From Datnioides undecimradiatus (taxonomy: Eukaryota > Chordata > Actinopteri > Lobotiformes > Datnioididae), in assembly GCA_008933995.1 (NCBI GenBank), contig WARS01000033.1, forward strand, positions 374,501 to 438,500: DNA of 64,000 nt, given 5' to 3'. Shown piece after piece: positions 12,867 to 53,842 of the stretch (the stretch's first letter is position 1; each line of letters opens with the position of its first letter). A program made the position numbers and the translations under genes. A model generated the notes under the pieces. That model saw nothing but the letters and a program-made list of their open reading frames with translations, did no database searches and was not told the origin of the DNA.

Positions 12867-13250
12867 GATGGCTCTCAGCACCCGTGTATGTCTGTCACCT
12901 CGTTCATAAGACTGACTGTGTGCTCGTTAATGACAGCTTTTACTGCCATGGATGGGCATGTGAGCAGCCACCAGGCAAAGAGGAGGGTGATCCTTTCTCA
13001 TTCCTACCCCTGTTGTGTTTTCTCCCCTTTCCCACGTGATGTTCAGACGGTTCTTTGTCTCGCTTCTCTGTAAAACCACACAAGCATCAGAGAAAGGTAA
13101 ACACATGTCATGTATTATCTGCCCTTGCAGTGGAAGTTTGCCTGAAATTTCAGGCAGAGTTAATAGTTTCTTCTGTGAGTAAGATTAAATACAGACTTTC
13201 ACAGACCGTACCCACTCTAAAGAAAATAAAACCATCTCTGAGCGATATCG
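12867..13250 (+). other. rpf2: rpf2 3' UTR
   Basis: Follows the TGA at 12864-12866. It carries an AATAAA at 13225-13230 and a second one at 13463-13468 that could give a longer form. No coding content. Confidence 0.65.
13225..13230 (+). promoter_or_regulatory. Polyadenylation signal AATAAA, rpf2
   Basis: First canonical AATAAA after the stop codon, 359 bases downstream, followed by T-rich sequence. The alternative is 13463-13468. Confidence 0.55.
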
Positions 13251-14110
13251 GCTGTTTTAGAGCTTTCATTTCTAGATTTTCAGGTCCTGTGCTCACTGTA
13301 TGTGTGTCCTATGACCGATGTTGCTCATGGTCACACAGTTACACTATTAACCCGCGATCTGTGTTTCCAAAACGCAGCTGAATCTCATCAGCTGTGTCAA
13401 CCGTTGTAGTGCCAATCACACACATTTCCAGTCAAACCAGTTTTTATCATTGGCTAAATTTTAATAAAACAATTAAACAACACACTGCTTCTCTGTCTTC
13501 CATTAGCAGCAAAGTGCCATTTTTATAGTAACTACACATGCTTCCTCTCCCTGCAGGGACAGTAGATCAGGTTACAGATACATGCTGTTGTAAGTGATTT
13601 TTAAATATATTTATGTGGACTTGAGCTTTGAGATCAGTTGCAAGAGGCCGTGCACATAATTTTCATATGTATCTGGGTGGTGAGGTGTGCTTCACTCACA
13701 AACAGCTGCACGCTGTTCTGTCTCAGGATTAAGACCATTTACCAAACCATTGACAGCGTGCATCATCGTCAGATGCTGTCTTAATCCCTGCAACACTTTA
13801 ATAGTGAAATCATTCCTCTTTTTGTTAGATTCACAAGTGCATTTTGCATCAACACGCAGAATCAATTCCACTCTAAGAAATGCCATGTCAGTGATTAAGT
13901 TACATTATGGTTTCTTTGTCGCATGATCACGACCACAGAAGCGTCTTATTCTTTAGTTCGTCTTTACTTCACTTTGTCTGCTCCCTGCACATATCCGCCC
14001 GCACGTCAGTAGATCTGCTTGCCTGGCAGTTTGTCTATTTTTAGCAGCTGGAGAAGGAAGTGAGACCTTTCATGACATCACTGAGGCAGATGCCATAAAG
14101 TGGAAAACAC
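13251..14110. other. Intergenic spacer rpf2-slc16a10
   Basis: About 0.9 kb without a coding exon. It includes the alternative rpf2 AATAAA at 13463. No recognised repeat. Confidence 0.6.
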
Positions 14111-42005
<27,895 letters not shown>

Positions 42006-42856
42006 GAGCCCGGCTGAACAGACCCAAAGAGACACACACAGACTGAGACTGCTGAGTACCGAGATACAGCATTCGTGTTTGTAGCCAAGATTGTACTGAC
42101 TGCCTTCTGCGGGAGAGAGGGAGAAAATGCCAAAGCGATGAAACATATCAGATAGAGTCATAGGCTGAAGTCCAGTTCACCATGAATGTGATCCTGAAGA
42201 ACTATGCATTAGCTTGTTCCAATTAGACTGAACTAATCTTACAGCAGCAAACTTGAAGTCTGAAATGAAAATGGAGAAAACTGCACATTTTGTATTTGTC
42301 ACAAGGGAAAGAAGACACGCTGTGCTCTGTCTGAATGCAGTGTGGAAGCTGCTCCTTCACTCTGTAGCCAGTGTCTCCACCCACACGCCCTCAAACAGCA
42401 TTCTTAAGGGAACAGTGGACTCGCATCACTCTTCAGAATCCGATTTCAACATAACCACATTTTTAAACATAGAAATATGTCATGAGAGTAGACCAGTCGT
42501 TTGTGAGGAGCTTTATTGATTTAACCTCAGTTAATGTCTTTGTTTTGCCTCAGTGCAAAAGATTTCTCCTTAAACCTGCCACCTTCATCGTCTGCAGCAT
42601 CCCCTCAGACAGCATTAACGTGCTGACTTTAACTGCCAAACATCTATATACCAGGCGTTATCTGTCCATAGCTTTCTAAAGGGACTGCAGCTGTCTTTAG
42701 GGCTGTGGAGGTGATTGTTAATCATAAAGTTCTGCGATCATCTGAGTTGGAAAGGGAAGCAGCTTTAAGCACAATGATTTAACACCCCCCCATCCGGAGC
42801 TGATCTTTTATTCACCGAGGATGGGTTAGACCTTCAGGTGCCTCAGACACCTTGAC

Positions 42857-42955
42857 AGCCGTTAGCTTAGCTCAGCACCAAGACTAATAACAGGGAAAAC
42901 GGCTAGGCAGGTGCTGCTCCTGGGGGTTACCTCCTGGAGTCCAAGCATTTTTCCC
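42857..42955 (+). repeat. Teleost 'ttagcttagcataaagactgg' repeat family, fragment in slc16a10 3' region
   Basis: Contains gttagcttagctcagcacca, then 'agactaataacagggaaaacggctag' and the family's right part 'gggggttacctcctggagtc'. The centre is deleted relative to what I recall of the full element. Confidence 0.55.
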
Positions 42956-43240
42956 CAGATCTCTCTCCCAGCCAGCACCCGTACACCTGTGTCACTTCAA
43001 AACTTCAACGCTGATTCATAAGGAACGTATTACCTTTGTACTTGTGTATGTCTATTAATTGATTGTAGTGTTGACATGAAGCAGCATTTCTCGTAAAACC
43101 ACCAGTTGCGACTTGTTTTGTTTTCTCTGTGACGTGGTCCAACCTATTCCATATGTGCTCCAGCTGTGCAGCGTACATCTACGACGTCATGCTCTTGCGT
43201 AGAGGCGAAGCAGCTCATGTGCTTCCTGCTAACCAAAGAT

Positions 43241-43246
43241 AATAAA
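43241..43246 (+). promoter_or_regulatory. Polyadenylation signal AATAAA, slc16a10 (candidate)
   Basis: Canonical hexamer 1.24 kb after the stop codon, and the first on this strand in the interval. Followed by GT-rich bases. Confidence 0.5.
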
Positions 43247-43265
43247 GTGTGCCCAGTAGCTGACG

Positions 43266-46200
43266 GGGCCCGGCTCATAAAACAAGCGTCCCCGTGTTAG
43301 CCGCGGGTCGCCTGCATGGGCGAATGAGCTGTTAGAAAGTGCACGTCATTTCTCTCATAGGAAGGCTATTACACATTTACCTAGAGTATCATTTGAGAGA
43401 CCCAGTCTCCGCTATGTGAAATGGGGCTGAGGGCACGAGTCTGACTAATCATTGAGGCCGTTAGTCGAGTTTATCATGCTCTCTGTTCCCAGTTCATTGA
43501 CTTTCAGCTGAGAGCTTTGTGTTGTGTTTTCATGTTGTATTTATTTTGGACTCTTGTGGAGAATGTCACGGTGTAATTGACGGGCATTTGCCGAAAGCCT
43601 TTATTTCATTTACTTAAGACCAAAGCGTGCTGAAATGAAAGTGGCTGAGTGCGCGTTGATCCTCTTGGTGTCACACGTCTCCCCGAAGCCCACAGGTAGT
43701 GTCAGTGAGCCGTCAACATGTCAGGAGGTGACTCGTCAGTCCGTCACTGTCGCAGTGACAGATGGGGGAAAACTCAGAGACCTTCTGGAAAACAGTGCAG
43801 TGATGCTGAATTCCTGCGGGTCAGTGACGTTTCCCCCGCAGACCTGTGACACCGTCTACCTCAGATGTTGTTAAAGTGTGGATCTCCGCCCCTCATCACC
43901 ACCCTTAACCCCACCCCCGCCTGGACCATCTCACCACCTGTGTTAGTTCCTCTGTCAGATGCGGTCCAGCAGAGCAGTGTTGATGTCTGAGCAGTGTGAC
44001 AGGAGAAATGTCTTAGAAAACGATGGAGCTTTGTTCTTTAATGAAGCGCCTGCTGCTCGGAACCACAAATGCCTTTTTATACAAAACAAGTGAAAGAAAT
44101 ACCAGCGTTTACATCTGTTTTCCTCTCTCTATATATTTTTATGATTGAATCACATCCGTTGCCTTTCAATCCAGTCTTTTCAATGACACTCAGCAGACTT
44201 GTGTTCGTTTTCACTCTGCTTCTCGTTTCGTTGTCGCGCTAGAGCCGCCAGTGAGAGCCGAAGCAATGGTGTCAAAGCCGTTGCTTCCTTTTGCACCTCG
44301 GACCTTTGCTTTTAAACCTCCCCGCCACACATTTAAATGTTTTATTGCGCCTAATCAGCATTTAATTTCGTTTTTGCCTCGTGCCTGCTTCCTGAAATGA
44401 CCTGTGACATTCAAGGAAGCATTTTGAAAAAAGTTTAAAAAATAATGTGCATGATTTTTTTTTTGCTTGGTCATGACGTGTATGAGACACATTGCCTGTT
44501 TGCCCGTTATTGTCTTCATGGTGCCTGCAGAGACTTAATGTGACAAATATGAGTGGCAGGAGTTGATTTGCTGTATTTTATTAATTTGCTTCCTCACATC
44601 TAACCCACTCGCTTGTGTCAACCTTTGCAGCAGGAAATGCATCTCTGCTCCTTTCGTCTTATCCTCGCCTCATTTGTGTCTTAATTTCTGCTGTTTCTGT
44701 TTTATTCATATCTCTCTTGAGTTACCAAAATTGTTTTCTAGTCATATCTGACGTTTCCTGCCTGCTGCAGGATGTGTGCTGAACTTTAGTATATACAATG
44801 TAATTTTATGTAAACACAATCAGATCTGAACATTGTGAAGACAGTAAAACAAAGATGTTTAAATGTTCTGTGACTATCTCCTGATTTTACGTGTCCGTGT
44901 GTGGCTGCTGCAGTCTGTCATCACACGCAGCTGCTCATGTATCGAACACACATGCAAACGGTCAGTCCATCACCTCGTCTGACTGTATGTAAAGCCGACT
45001 TTACGCTCTGCTCTCTCACACACACACACACACTTCAGTTTACTTCAGTACTTACAAAGCACAGCCTCAGCATATTCCTGATAGCATGGTGTCAGCTGAG
45101 GGCAGGTGTCATAAAACCAAACATGATGATTTTACAACTTGTGCAGCATGAACTTTCTTTTGACCTCAGCAGTGAATGAACTGAGATTGAACTGCTCCTT
45201 TAGGGTCTACTGACCCATATTTGGCGATTAAGAGACTTTAGTTCCCTGAGTTTAGGCTCTCGTAGTAATCCTTCCAATGTTATGTGCCCGATTCTCCACC
45301 ATTCACATGCCTTATCAGGTTTTATTAGAGTCATGGTTGCCCATACTTCTAAAGGATGCAGGATTTGAAGCAGTCTGGAAGGAAGTGCTGCCTGGGGGTC
45401 TTAACTCATGGAACAAATACTCTCACTGTATGCGGTGACCCTGGAGGTAATGATTGACCTATAGTATGTGGATGTGTAAGTGTCCTTGATGGGGGGGCCT
45501 CTAAAGGGAGCCGCCAAAGTAAGAAATACATTCCCTGCAGAAAATGCGTGTCCATTGCCATAACAATATGTCAGAATGCATTGGATGTGAATGCACTTCT
45601 GGAAAAGCTGGAACCTGAACTGTAAAACTGACGGAGGTGGAAGCTGAACTTCACTGGAGGGATGAAACAGAGAGGACATGAAGTTTACTAAAAGGTACTT
45701 TAAACTTGAGTGAAACACTATTTACAGTCTGCATCCACATCTAACCTGTCAGGTAAACAGGTAATGTAGTAATGTTACACGTGTTTATCCATTAGCATCA
45801 GAAGGCTCTGCTGCACATTTCTGGCTGAATGAATGAACTTTAGTTATGTGGCAATTGTCAAAGTAAAAACAAATATTAATATTAGTCAGTAAAATCCAAC
45901 ACATAAGTTAGAAAACAAGACACATGCATTTAAAAAGTTACAGTAAGTGTCATCAGTTAAGTCTAAAGTTGAGTTTTGGAGTAGACACTAAGTTTGCTGA
46001 GAACTCCAGGCAGAGACCATAGTCAGCCTCCACCACTGAGTAAAGTCATAGGAGGAGAAATGTCATGTCTCTTAGAGGCTGCTCTATGCTTGATGCAGTT
46101 AATGTTGCAAAGGACACTATTTTCAAATGCTGCTGGAGGTGTCTGAGGAGCTGCAACACATGGCAGAGAAACCACTGAGTCCCACCTCCAGGAGGTGGAG

Positions 46201-48180
46201 GGACTGATGACGATGGTACAGGGAGAGGAGGTGGAGGTCAGCTTATACATTCCCAAAAGGGTTGCTTTTCAGTCCCAGCGGCTCCATGGTCATAGTGAAC
46301 TCCTGTGTGTGAGTATAAAATGTGTGACTAATACTTTGACGATGTTGTTGCCCTCCACTATTTAAAGAAGAATTCAGGTGGGGAAAGAAAAAGCTGACTT
46401 TTCAACAGGGGACTGATTAATTTCATTAATTAGATTCATGTCAGCCTGTGCCTCGGGCAGATCACTGTCATCTGAGTGTTTCAGAACCATGGACAGCTTC
46501 AGGAGAAGACAGACAGGGACTGTATTAGACTGCTTCTCTCCAGCACTGATGTTTACCACTGGTGTTTATCTGTGACATGGCCTCATTGTATTCTGATGGA
46601 AAACACACGATTCTATTATTTTTTTGGTCAAGTTTACAAAAGATTCTTCATAGTTCATAGTGTTTGTTTGCTAATGTGTTAATATAAGCACTTTCACTCA
46701 TTCACTTTATATAGTCCATAAAATATATAATGGTTTTATTTAGTGCTGTATCTGTCATGTTTTGTTCTCAGTCTCTCATATCCCAAAGCTAATGATGTAT
46801 TATTATAATCCATTCACAGCTTCTTAGACTTGTATAAGTGTATTCAGCTACAGTCCTTACAGTATCCACAGCCCCATCAAGCAGCATCAAATCTCTGGCC
46901 GTCTCCAAAAGACTGTCTGACCTTAAAATAAACCGACCTTTAAAGTGGATCCACAGCCAGTGTGTGTGTGTGTCCAAGCTTACTGACTTGAATGCTGAAA
47001 TTTCTGAGTGTATCTGAAGGCCTCTGTGAAATCCACCTGCATATTGCTTTATGTCTCAGTAAGAACTGTCTAACCTACACACAGCTGCTAACATTTACCG
47101 CACTATTCATTCTCTGCAAGTTATCACTAAAGCACATTACAGGCAGCAGCTCTCCGATCACCATGTCAGAGGTCAGGGATCAGGCTCGTTAGGCCGTCAC
47201 ACTGACACAATGCTAACAGGTTTTTCTATGCCAACAAACAGTAACAGGAGAGAACACACAGATAACGTGGCACAAAGGAAACAGCTCATTTAGGTCAGTT
47301 GCCTCATGTCTCTGAGTGTTGTTTGGTTTACTGGTGGGTCTGATGAGCTGCTACTGTTCACTAACACTTGTTATAATTGTTTTGTGGGACTGTGAAATAA
47401 GTGTTTAGTTGTCATTAAAAGTAGGCCTGCTAGCTTCACATGATGACCTCGTATCTCCACGATGACAAATGATGTGCTTTTTGTTGTATTTGCCAAAATA
47501 TGTTTATATGTTTTTTTTAATAATTATTAATATGTAAAATAAAGACAGAGGTGCTTGACGCAGATGCTGAGATTCTTATCGGGTACTAACACATAGCTTC
47601 TCTGAATGAACGGCGCTTATGACGCTTCTGCAGTACATTGTTCCAACACTAGAGGCCGCCCTTTGCTCTCAGTGCTAACCCGGTGGCTAACACTTCCTGG
47701 GGCTGTGGACGATCTTTAACGCGTCATTTGACTTAGAGAGGAAAAAGACGCGAAGAGGTATTACTCATCACTCAGTTAGAGATACTAAGAATATCAACGA
47801 ATGTCTGAATTGACTGCGCAGTGGGGTCATTTACTTGGCAAATGAAGGTAAAGGAAAGGCTTTGTACCACACGAGGCCGTCTGTTGCAGACAGTGTTCTG
47901 CTTATTATGTGTATAAGTGAATTAGTTAGTCCACATTAAATACGTGTTATTTCATAAGGTCAGGGAAAGAGCTGTCAGTGGAGAATATAAACAGTAATTT
48001 CAGTTGAATTTATAAAAGCAAAATAATAACACTGTAGCTCGAAGGTAGAGCAACAAAATAAAAATATCAAAATAATCAAACAACAACAACAACAACAATA
48101 ATCATAATAGATTTATAAGTAAAGTATTAGCGAAATATACTGGGGATATTATGCCTTGTTTTGCGTTTTTCGGAGGTACC
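43266..48180. other. Intergenic spacer slc16a10-mfsd4b
   Basis: About 4.9 kb with no convincing exon on either strand. Only short microsatellites are seen: (CA) near 45016-45033, (GT) near 46960-46972 and (CAA) at 48079-48098. A longer slc16a10 3' UTR could extend into its left part. Confidence 0.55.
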
Positions 48181-48495
48181 GAGGAACCGAGTAAACATCC
48201 TCTCAAGGTAAACGATCTTTGCAAACCTTCAGCAGCCATAGATTCGCAGTCATATGGAGGGAGTCCGCGGCTGCGGCAGCGGGACCCAGCTGTCATTCTC
48301 TGAGCCACCCAGCTGCGTTAAGGATGTCTGACTTCATTTGAACCCCGTGGCACCGAGGAAACCGCAAAAGGAGGCGCAAAACCGGCCAGAAGCAGCCCGC
48401 CCGCTCTGAGCTGTCAGCCGTCCTTCTCTCGTCCGATAACGGCATTCTGACGGCGCAACATCTCCGCCAGCAGTCGTAGTAAGAAATTGACAGGT
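48181..48495 (+). promoter_or_regulatory. mfsd4b promoter and 5' UTR (CpG-rich)
   Basis: CpG-rich, TATA-less stretch directly upstream of the mfsd4b start, continuing into exon 1. This contrasts with the AT-rich spacer to its left. The transcription start is not located. Confidence 0.45.
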
Positions 48496-51400
48496 ATGTC
48501 TTCGTCCGCCGTGCGAGACACCGTCGTCAAAAAGAAGCACGTTCGCTTCGCAAGCATGGAGGACGACGACGACAACGACGACCAAGAAGAAGACACCCTG
48601 TTCGATAAGAGGAATAACACCGGGAGAGGGCTGAAGAGCGCGCTGAAGGCGGTCAAGAGGACGGCGAAAGCGGGCAGCGACGACCGAGTAGAGGTGGTCG
48701 GCGGAGGTAGGAGCGGATATGGCGCGTGCGGCCGCTGGATGGTTACCCTCGCGCTCTGTGCATCCTTCCTTGGACTGGTAAATATCGGAGGGGATTGTGG
48801 GATGCTAGCTAAAACCTGTGTGAGTCAGTTAATGTGTGCGTCTGTGCGTTCAACAGGCCTCCTGCTCATGAACCACAGTGCACACGTGACACAGAGGCTA
48901 CACCGTAGGTTTTTAGGATGTAAACACGTAAATAACAGACAAACAAAAGTCAAACATGTTCATCTAAAATCATAATAAAGGTAAACATTGGGGACATATA
49001 AAATCCACGAATCCACAGCACCCTGACTGTAAAAGTCTGCACACCCTGTCCAACTCATACTTGCAATCACCTTCTACACTTACTCCATCAGCCAGTCTTT
49101 GAGAATAAGCCTCTGCTCCCTTCACACATGTACACTGTGGAATTTTCTCCCACTCATCAGCTTCTGTGGCTCATCCTGACCTTTACAGCACGTCTGTGGT
49201 GCCATGGTTTCTCCACTTATTGCTGATGATTTTGACAGAACTCTGTTCATTCAAAGCCAGATTCTTTTTTTAATCCCTCTCCTGAGTGTTTGTACTTTAA
49301 TATATTTTAAAACTGAACTCACTTTCATTGATAGCAGGTGTTCGATATTAACCTACAGGCAGGATTTTAACATACAGTTCCATGAGTGTGTGTAGTCTTT
49401 CTGTATCACCTCTTGCAGCAGTTGTCACAAAGGTACAACCTAAAAGCTGCTCTCTAACAGTCAAACCAGCAGCTAACAATAGAGCGGTTGTAGTGTGCAG
49501 GCAGTCCAGTGAAGTGGCTGCTGCAGGATCCTGCACCGACAGGATTTACATAGTTGCAAAACTTGCTCCTCGGCCACGTTATCTGCATCAGATTAGCGAA
49601 ATCCATCGGCACACACTGAAGTGTCTGCTTACTCCTGGTAAGCTTCTTCCTCCATTTCCACCGACACACACAGGCTTTTGTTACCACGGCAGCTTCACTT
49701 TCATTCAGTTGCAAAATGTGGACGTACAGACGCCTGGTCTCAGGAGAAAACAGTGGGGTGGTTGTTTCACAGTTTTCACCCTAAAACAACATATCATCAT
49801 CATCATCAATACACACTATTACTATCACTAACCATTGTACTTTTTGGCATAAATAGTGAAATATGGTTACAGAATCATCATTTCCAGCAGTGTCAACATC
49901 AACAGTGAGGGTTAGATTTCGTTTCGTTTCTGTGTGTATTCAGTGATTACACAAAAAGACGACGCACAGGTGTGACTCTGGTCAACAGTAGCTTTATTTG
50001 ACCACGAAGAGCCACAAACGAAACATCACGTTTCTTTAAACGTGCAGGAAAGTGTTGGACACGGTGTCACCGCTCACTCACTTCAACCCGTTGCTGCTGT
50101 CTTGTCTGAACAGGGGATGAGCATCTCTGTTCTTGGCCCCACGTTCGAGGACCTGGCTGTGAATGTGAAGAAGAACATCAGCAACATCTCTTACATCTTT
50201 GTCGGCCGCTCTGCCGGCTACATCGGTGGCTCGCTGTTCGGAGGCATTCTCTTCGACTGCATGAACCCCCATCTCCTGCTAGGTAACGCCTCACCGTGTG
50301 CTGCTTCACTGCCTCTGTTTGGTGAAAGAGCTGTCATCAGATCCTCAGTTTGAGCCGACTGTTAGCGCCTCCAAAATAAGTCATGTTCTCTCTGACGATC
50401 TTGTCCTCCAGGGTTTTCCATGCTGGTCACAGCGTTTGGAATGTGTGCTATCCCTTTCTGTAAGCAGGCTCTGCTCCTCACTGGGCTCATGTCCAGCATT
50501 GGGATGTCCATGGGTGTTCTGGATACCGGTAAGACCACTGAATGCATGTTATAGCATAATGGAGATTTATATATGCAGCATTGCAGCTACCAAATTATTA
50601 ATAATTCATTGTGGAGCCAGACCATTGTGGCAGACTGATACCCATTTTAGAAGGAAATGTCACTGATCTCCAGTACAGCTGCTGACACAGTGAACATTTG
50701 ATCTGGAATGTGGACAGAGCTTTTCTGTGTGAGCCATGCAGCACATGACTCTGCAAAGTTACTCAGAGGGCCGCTGTGTCTAACAAATCACTTTATTAAA
50801 GATGATTTTCTTCCATTACCTATTACCTATAGTGACACCAGTACCCAGTACACAAGGGGCGGCTGTGGTTCAGTGGTAGAACGGGTCGTCCACCTATCAC
50901 AGGATCGGTGGTTTGATCCCCGGCTCCTCTGGGCTGCATGCCAAAGTGTCCTTGGGCACCTTATGAATGGTTAGTTATCAGATTCCTTTGCTTTGTTTCA
51001 TTTGGTGTGAATGGGTGAATGCTGACTTGTAGTGTAAAGTTTTGAGTGGTCAGGCTAGAAAAGCTAGAAAAGCGCTATCTAAGTACAGGCCATTTACAAG
51101 TGCCCTGAGAAGACCTGTGTTCTGCTATACAGATAAAATTGAATTGAACTAATACATTACCACCAGCAATGTGCTGCACTGTATACTGGAAACAACAGTG
51201 TACTGTTCACTGTGACACCAGTGTGTTCAGGATAGACACACATGTTGGGCTCTAATTCATTCCCTTTAATTCAGTTTCAGATGGATAGTGTGAGTCATTG
51301 TAGCATTAGGTAGTGGTGTCACAGGTGGCTGTGGTTGCTGAGGTCATCGAGGTGTTATTTACTATAGAGAAGCCATCGACTGATTATCAGTCTTATCACA

Positions 51401-53372
51401 TTCACTGAGACTTTGACTCATAGCAGGAAAAGCACAGTGACCCTGCTCATATGCATGCCTCCTTACTGCCACGACTCAGGCGATAATGCCGCCCCACAAT
51501 TCCTTGCAGCAGCCTGGTGTGGGTGTAGTCGGATTCTCGTCTTTTCCTGTTAAGTTCTTTCCTTCACGTGTTAGTGAGAGGCCTGGGTGTGTTCTCTGCA
51601 TTCAGAGAGTAAAGACTGACACCAGGCGGGTTCAGATCTGGAGTCATTAATTGTTTTTGTCCACTGGGAGGCAGCACAACCAGCTGTGAGCACAGCACCA
51701 CCTGGGTGTGGAGTACAGAGTGCAGTTATCTGCAGGTGGTCTCACAGGCCGCGGCTCTGTCTGTCAGCTGATAACTGCTCCGCAGTGATCACAGCTGCCC
51801 TCTGACCTCATCTGTCTGCTGCGTGCTGCTGAGAACACAGAATGGCTATTATGACTGAAAACAGGAACTGCTGAGTCAGGTGATGATTCTCTGTGGTTTT
51901 ACAGTTGTTAATATGAAACTGCTAATTAACCAGCTATAACCACAAGCTGTCCACTGGAGGCAGTCACCTGCTGCTGCGCTGTTCACTGTGCAGTGTGACC
52001 GTGGCAGATGTCAGTGATGGTTTCCTCTCTGATCGGTGTTCTTCTCTGTCCGTCAGGTGGTAATGTCCTCATACTGAACACATGGGGCGAGCAGGCTGGC
52101 CCTCACATGCAAGCCCTGCACTTCAGCTTCGCCGCGGGGGCCTTCATGTCTCCGATCATCGCCAAGCTGCTGTTCGGACCCGACGGCAACGGCAGCACAG
52201 GAATCAACACACTCGCCAACTCCACATCTGCAGTCACCACAGAGCAAATCCCCAAAGCCCCCGACCCTCACACCATCATCCACTACATCAACAGCAGGAG
52301 CAGCACCCTCAAATCCATGTGGGCCTACGTTGTCATCGGCTCCTTCGTTTTCCTCATCTCCTTCCTCTTCTTCATCCTCTACTCTCGCAGCAGCATTTCC
52401 CGAGACAAAGCCCGCTCAGCGTCGGGAAAGCCCCTCGTGGCCAAACACCACATTGCTCTCATTGTCCTGCTCTTTTTCTTCTTCTTTGCCTACGTAGGTG
52501 CCGAGGTAGCGTACGGCTCCTTCATCTACACCTTTGCCAAGGAATACGCCCACATGCATCAGTCCCAGGCGGCTGGGCTCAACTCGTTGTTTTGGGCAAC
52601 GTTTGCCGCCTGCAGGGGTGTGGCCATATTCTTTGCAGCCTGCATATACCCGGGCACCATGATCCTGCTCAGCCTGGTGGGCTGCACCGTGTCCTCCCTG
52701 CTGCTCTGCCTCTTCAGCAGGGAGAGGGTGGCCCTATGGGTTTGCACTGGTCTCTACGGGGCATCCATGGCCACCACCTTCCCCAGCGGCATCTCCTGGG
52801 TGGAGCAGTACACCACGGTGACAGGCCACACGGCGGCAGTCTTCGTGGTGGGTGCAGCACTGGGTGAGATGGTGCTGCCCGCTCTTGTAGGTCTCCTGCT
52901 GGGGAAGTTCCACGACCAGCCTGTGCTCATGTACCTGTCACTCATCACCGCCACCTTCACCTCCATCCTCTTCCCGGTCATGTACAAGCTGGCTTCAGCC
53001 CCTAGTGGGCAGAGCAGGAGACCCCGCACTAGGGGCCGACCAGACACAGACGACAGCGAATACCGCCAGGCACTGCTAGACTCAGGAGCCAATGAGGAGG
53101 AGGAGGAGGAGGAGCAGGACAACGAGGCCGATCAGTGGAACGACGCAGACTTTGAGGTCATAGAGATGGATGACACAGCAAGTCTCATCAACTCCCCCAG
53201 CAAGGCTTCCTCCTCCCCTGACATCACTGGTCTAACAGGCAGCTCTGCAGCCTCCAGCAGCCAGGTGACAGAGCCTGCGGGTGGAGCCTCTTTCTCAGAC
53301 ACCATCTCGCTGGTAGGAGACTCCCCTCGGCGCAAACTACTGCTGTCTCTGGACAGAGAGAAGAGAGACTGA
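48496..53372 (+). CDS. mfsd4b: MFS transporter MFSD4B (sodium-dependent glucose transporter 1-like), complete
   Basis: Major facilitator superfamily protein. The rat homologue NaGLT1 is a renal Na+-coupled glucose/fructose carrier. Exons 48496-48777, 50114-50282, 50412-50528 and 52057-53372; all GT-AG, 1884 nt, 627 aa, TGA at 53370-53372. The ATG follows a bare TTG-ACA-GGT context and is the first in frame. Residues ~1-77 form a hydrophilic N-terminal tail (KKKHVRF, then an Asp-rich run). TM1 begins at GRWMVTLALCASFLGLG. Conserved family stretches are SVLGPTFEDLA, IFVGRSAGYIGGSLFGGILFD and TGGNVLILNTWG. A loop with NGS and NST sequons (~residues 235-250) is probably extracellular. The last ~130 residues are an acidic Ser-rich cytosolic tail. 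It is roughly 100 residues longer than the mammalian protein as I recall it, mostly at the two ends. Confidence 0.92.
48778..50113 (+). other. mfsd4b intron 1
   Basis: 1.3 kb, GT (gtaaat) to AG (aacag). The 49005-49330 part has the look of an old interspersed repeat ('ggtttctccacttattgctgatgattttgac'), but I could not assign it. No exon seen. Confidence 0.6.
50529..52056 (+). other. mfsd4b intron 3
   Basis: 1.5 kb; contains the tRNA-derived SINE at 50856-51145 and otherwise nothing gene-like. Confidence 0.7.
50856..51145 (+). mobile_element. tRNA-derived SINE (teleost type) with a second SINE-type tail
   Basis: The head ggggcggctgtggttcagtg has a pol III A box (tggttcagtgg) and a B box (ggtttgatccc at 50910-50920). 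It is followed by the SINE body 'ctgcatgccaaagtgtccttgggca', then 'ggtgtgaatgggtgaatgctgacttgtagtgtaaag' and 'aagcgctatctaagtacaggccattta'. From about 51098 comes 'tgctatacagataaaattgaattgaa', the usual 3' tail of another fish element, suggesting two adjacent or fused copies. The tRNA part does not fold as a working tRNA. Confidence 0.8.
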
Positions 53373-53842
53373 AAGCTCCACCTGTGACTCCAAAGTGCTG
53401 CTGATCTCACTAAACACTAGACGAGCCACGTCTTCCCATGTCTGTGCTCATTTGTTGTCCAGAACCTGAAACTCCGCGTTGACCAGTTCTGATGATTTAC
53501 TGTGCAGTGAATGCAGCCATGACTACTGACCGAACTCTGCAGCTCACAAAGCCCCCGTACAGACCGTCGACTCAGTCTGGGTTCGCACAGACTCATCAGC
53601 ATCTTTTAACGCTCTTGGACGCCTCCTGAATGAAGAATCTGATCATTATTGTTATAAACTGCCGCTGGCCTGCTGCCCTCCACACTGAGGTCAAAGGTCA
53701 GGGTGAGCTGGACAGACGTCCCAGGGCTGGTGGAATTCAGTGCCTTGCTTGAGGACACAGAGTGGATGAGTTGAAGCACGACGCCACACTACTCTCCATC
53801 GCATCACCCTGTTGCCAAAAACCTGTTTTTAGAAAAGAAGCA

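Larger units (their letters stand above)
42006..43265 (+). other. slc16a10: slc16a10 3' UTR (inferred)
   Basis: Runs from the TAA (42003-42005) to the first AATAAA (43241-43246), about 1.25 kb. It includes a fragment of the 'ttagcttagc' dispersed repeat. The end is inferred from the polyadenylation signal only. Confidence 0.5.

Noticed and set aside
48487..48495. Start of mfsd4b at the in-frame TTG three codons upstream
   Set aside because: A non-ATG start is unlikely; the ATG at 48496 is the first proper start codon.
50856..50930. tRNA-like sequence with A and B boxes
   Set aside because: The continuation is a SINE body and the acceptor stem does not pair, so it is not a functional tRNA gene.
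52082..52867. 261-codon open frame in another phase over mfsd4b exon 4
   Set aside because: Out-of-frame shadow; His/Gln/Arg-rich with no family features, while the 454-codon frame is a clear MFS protein.
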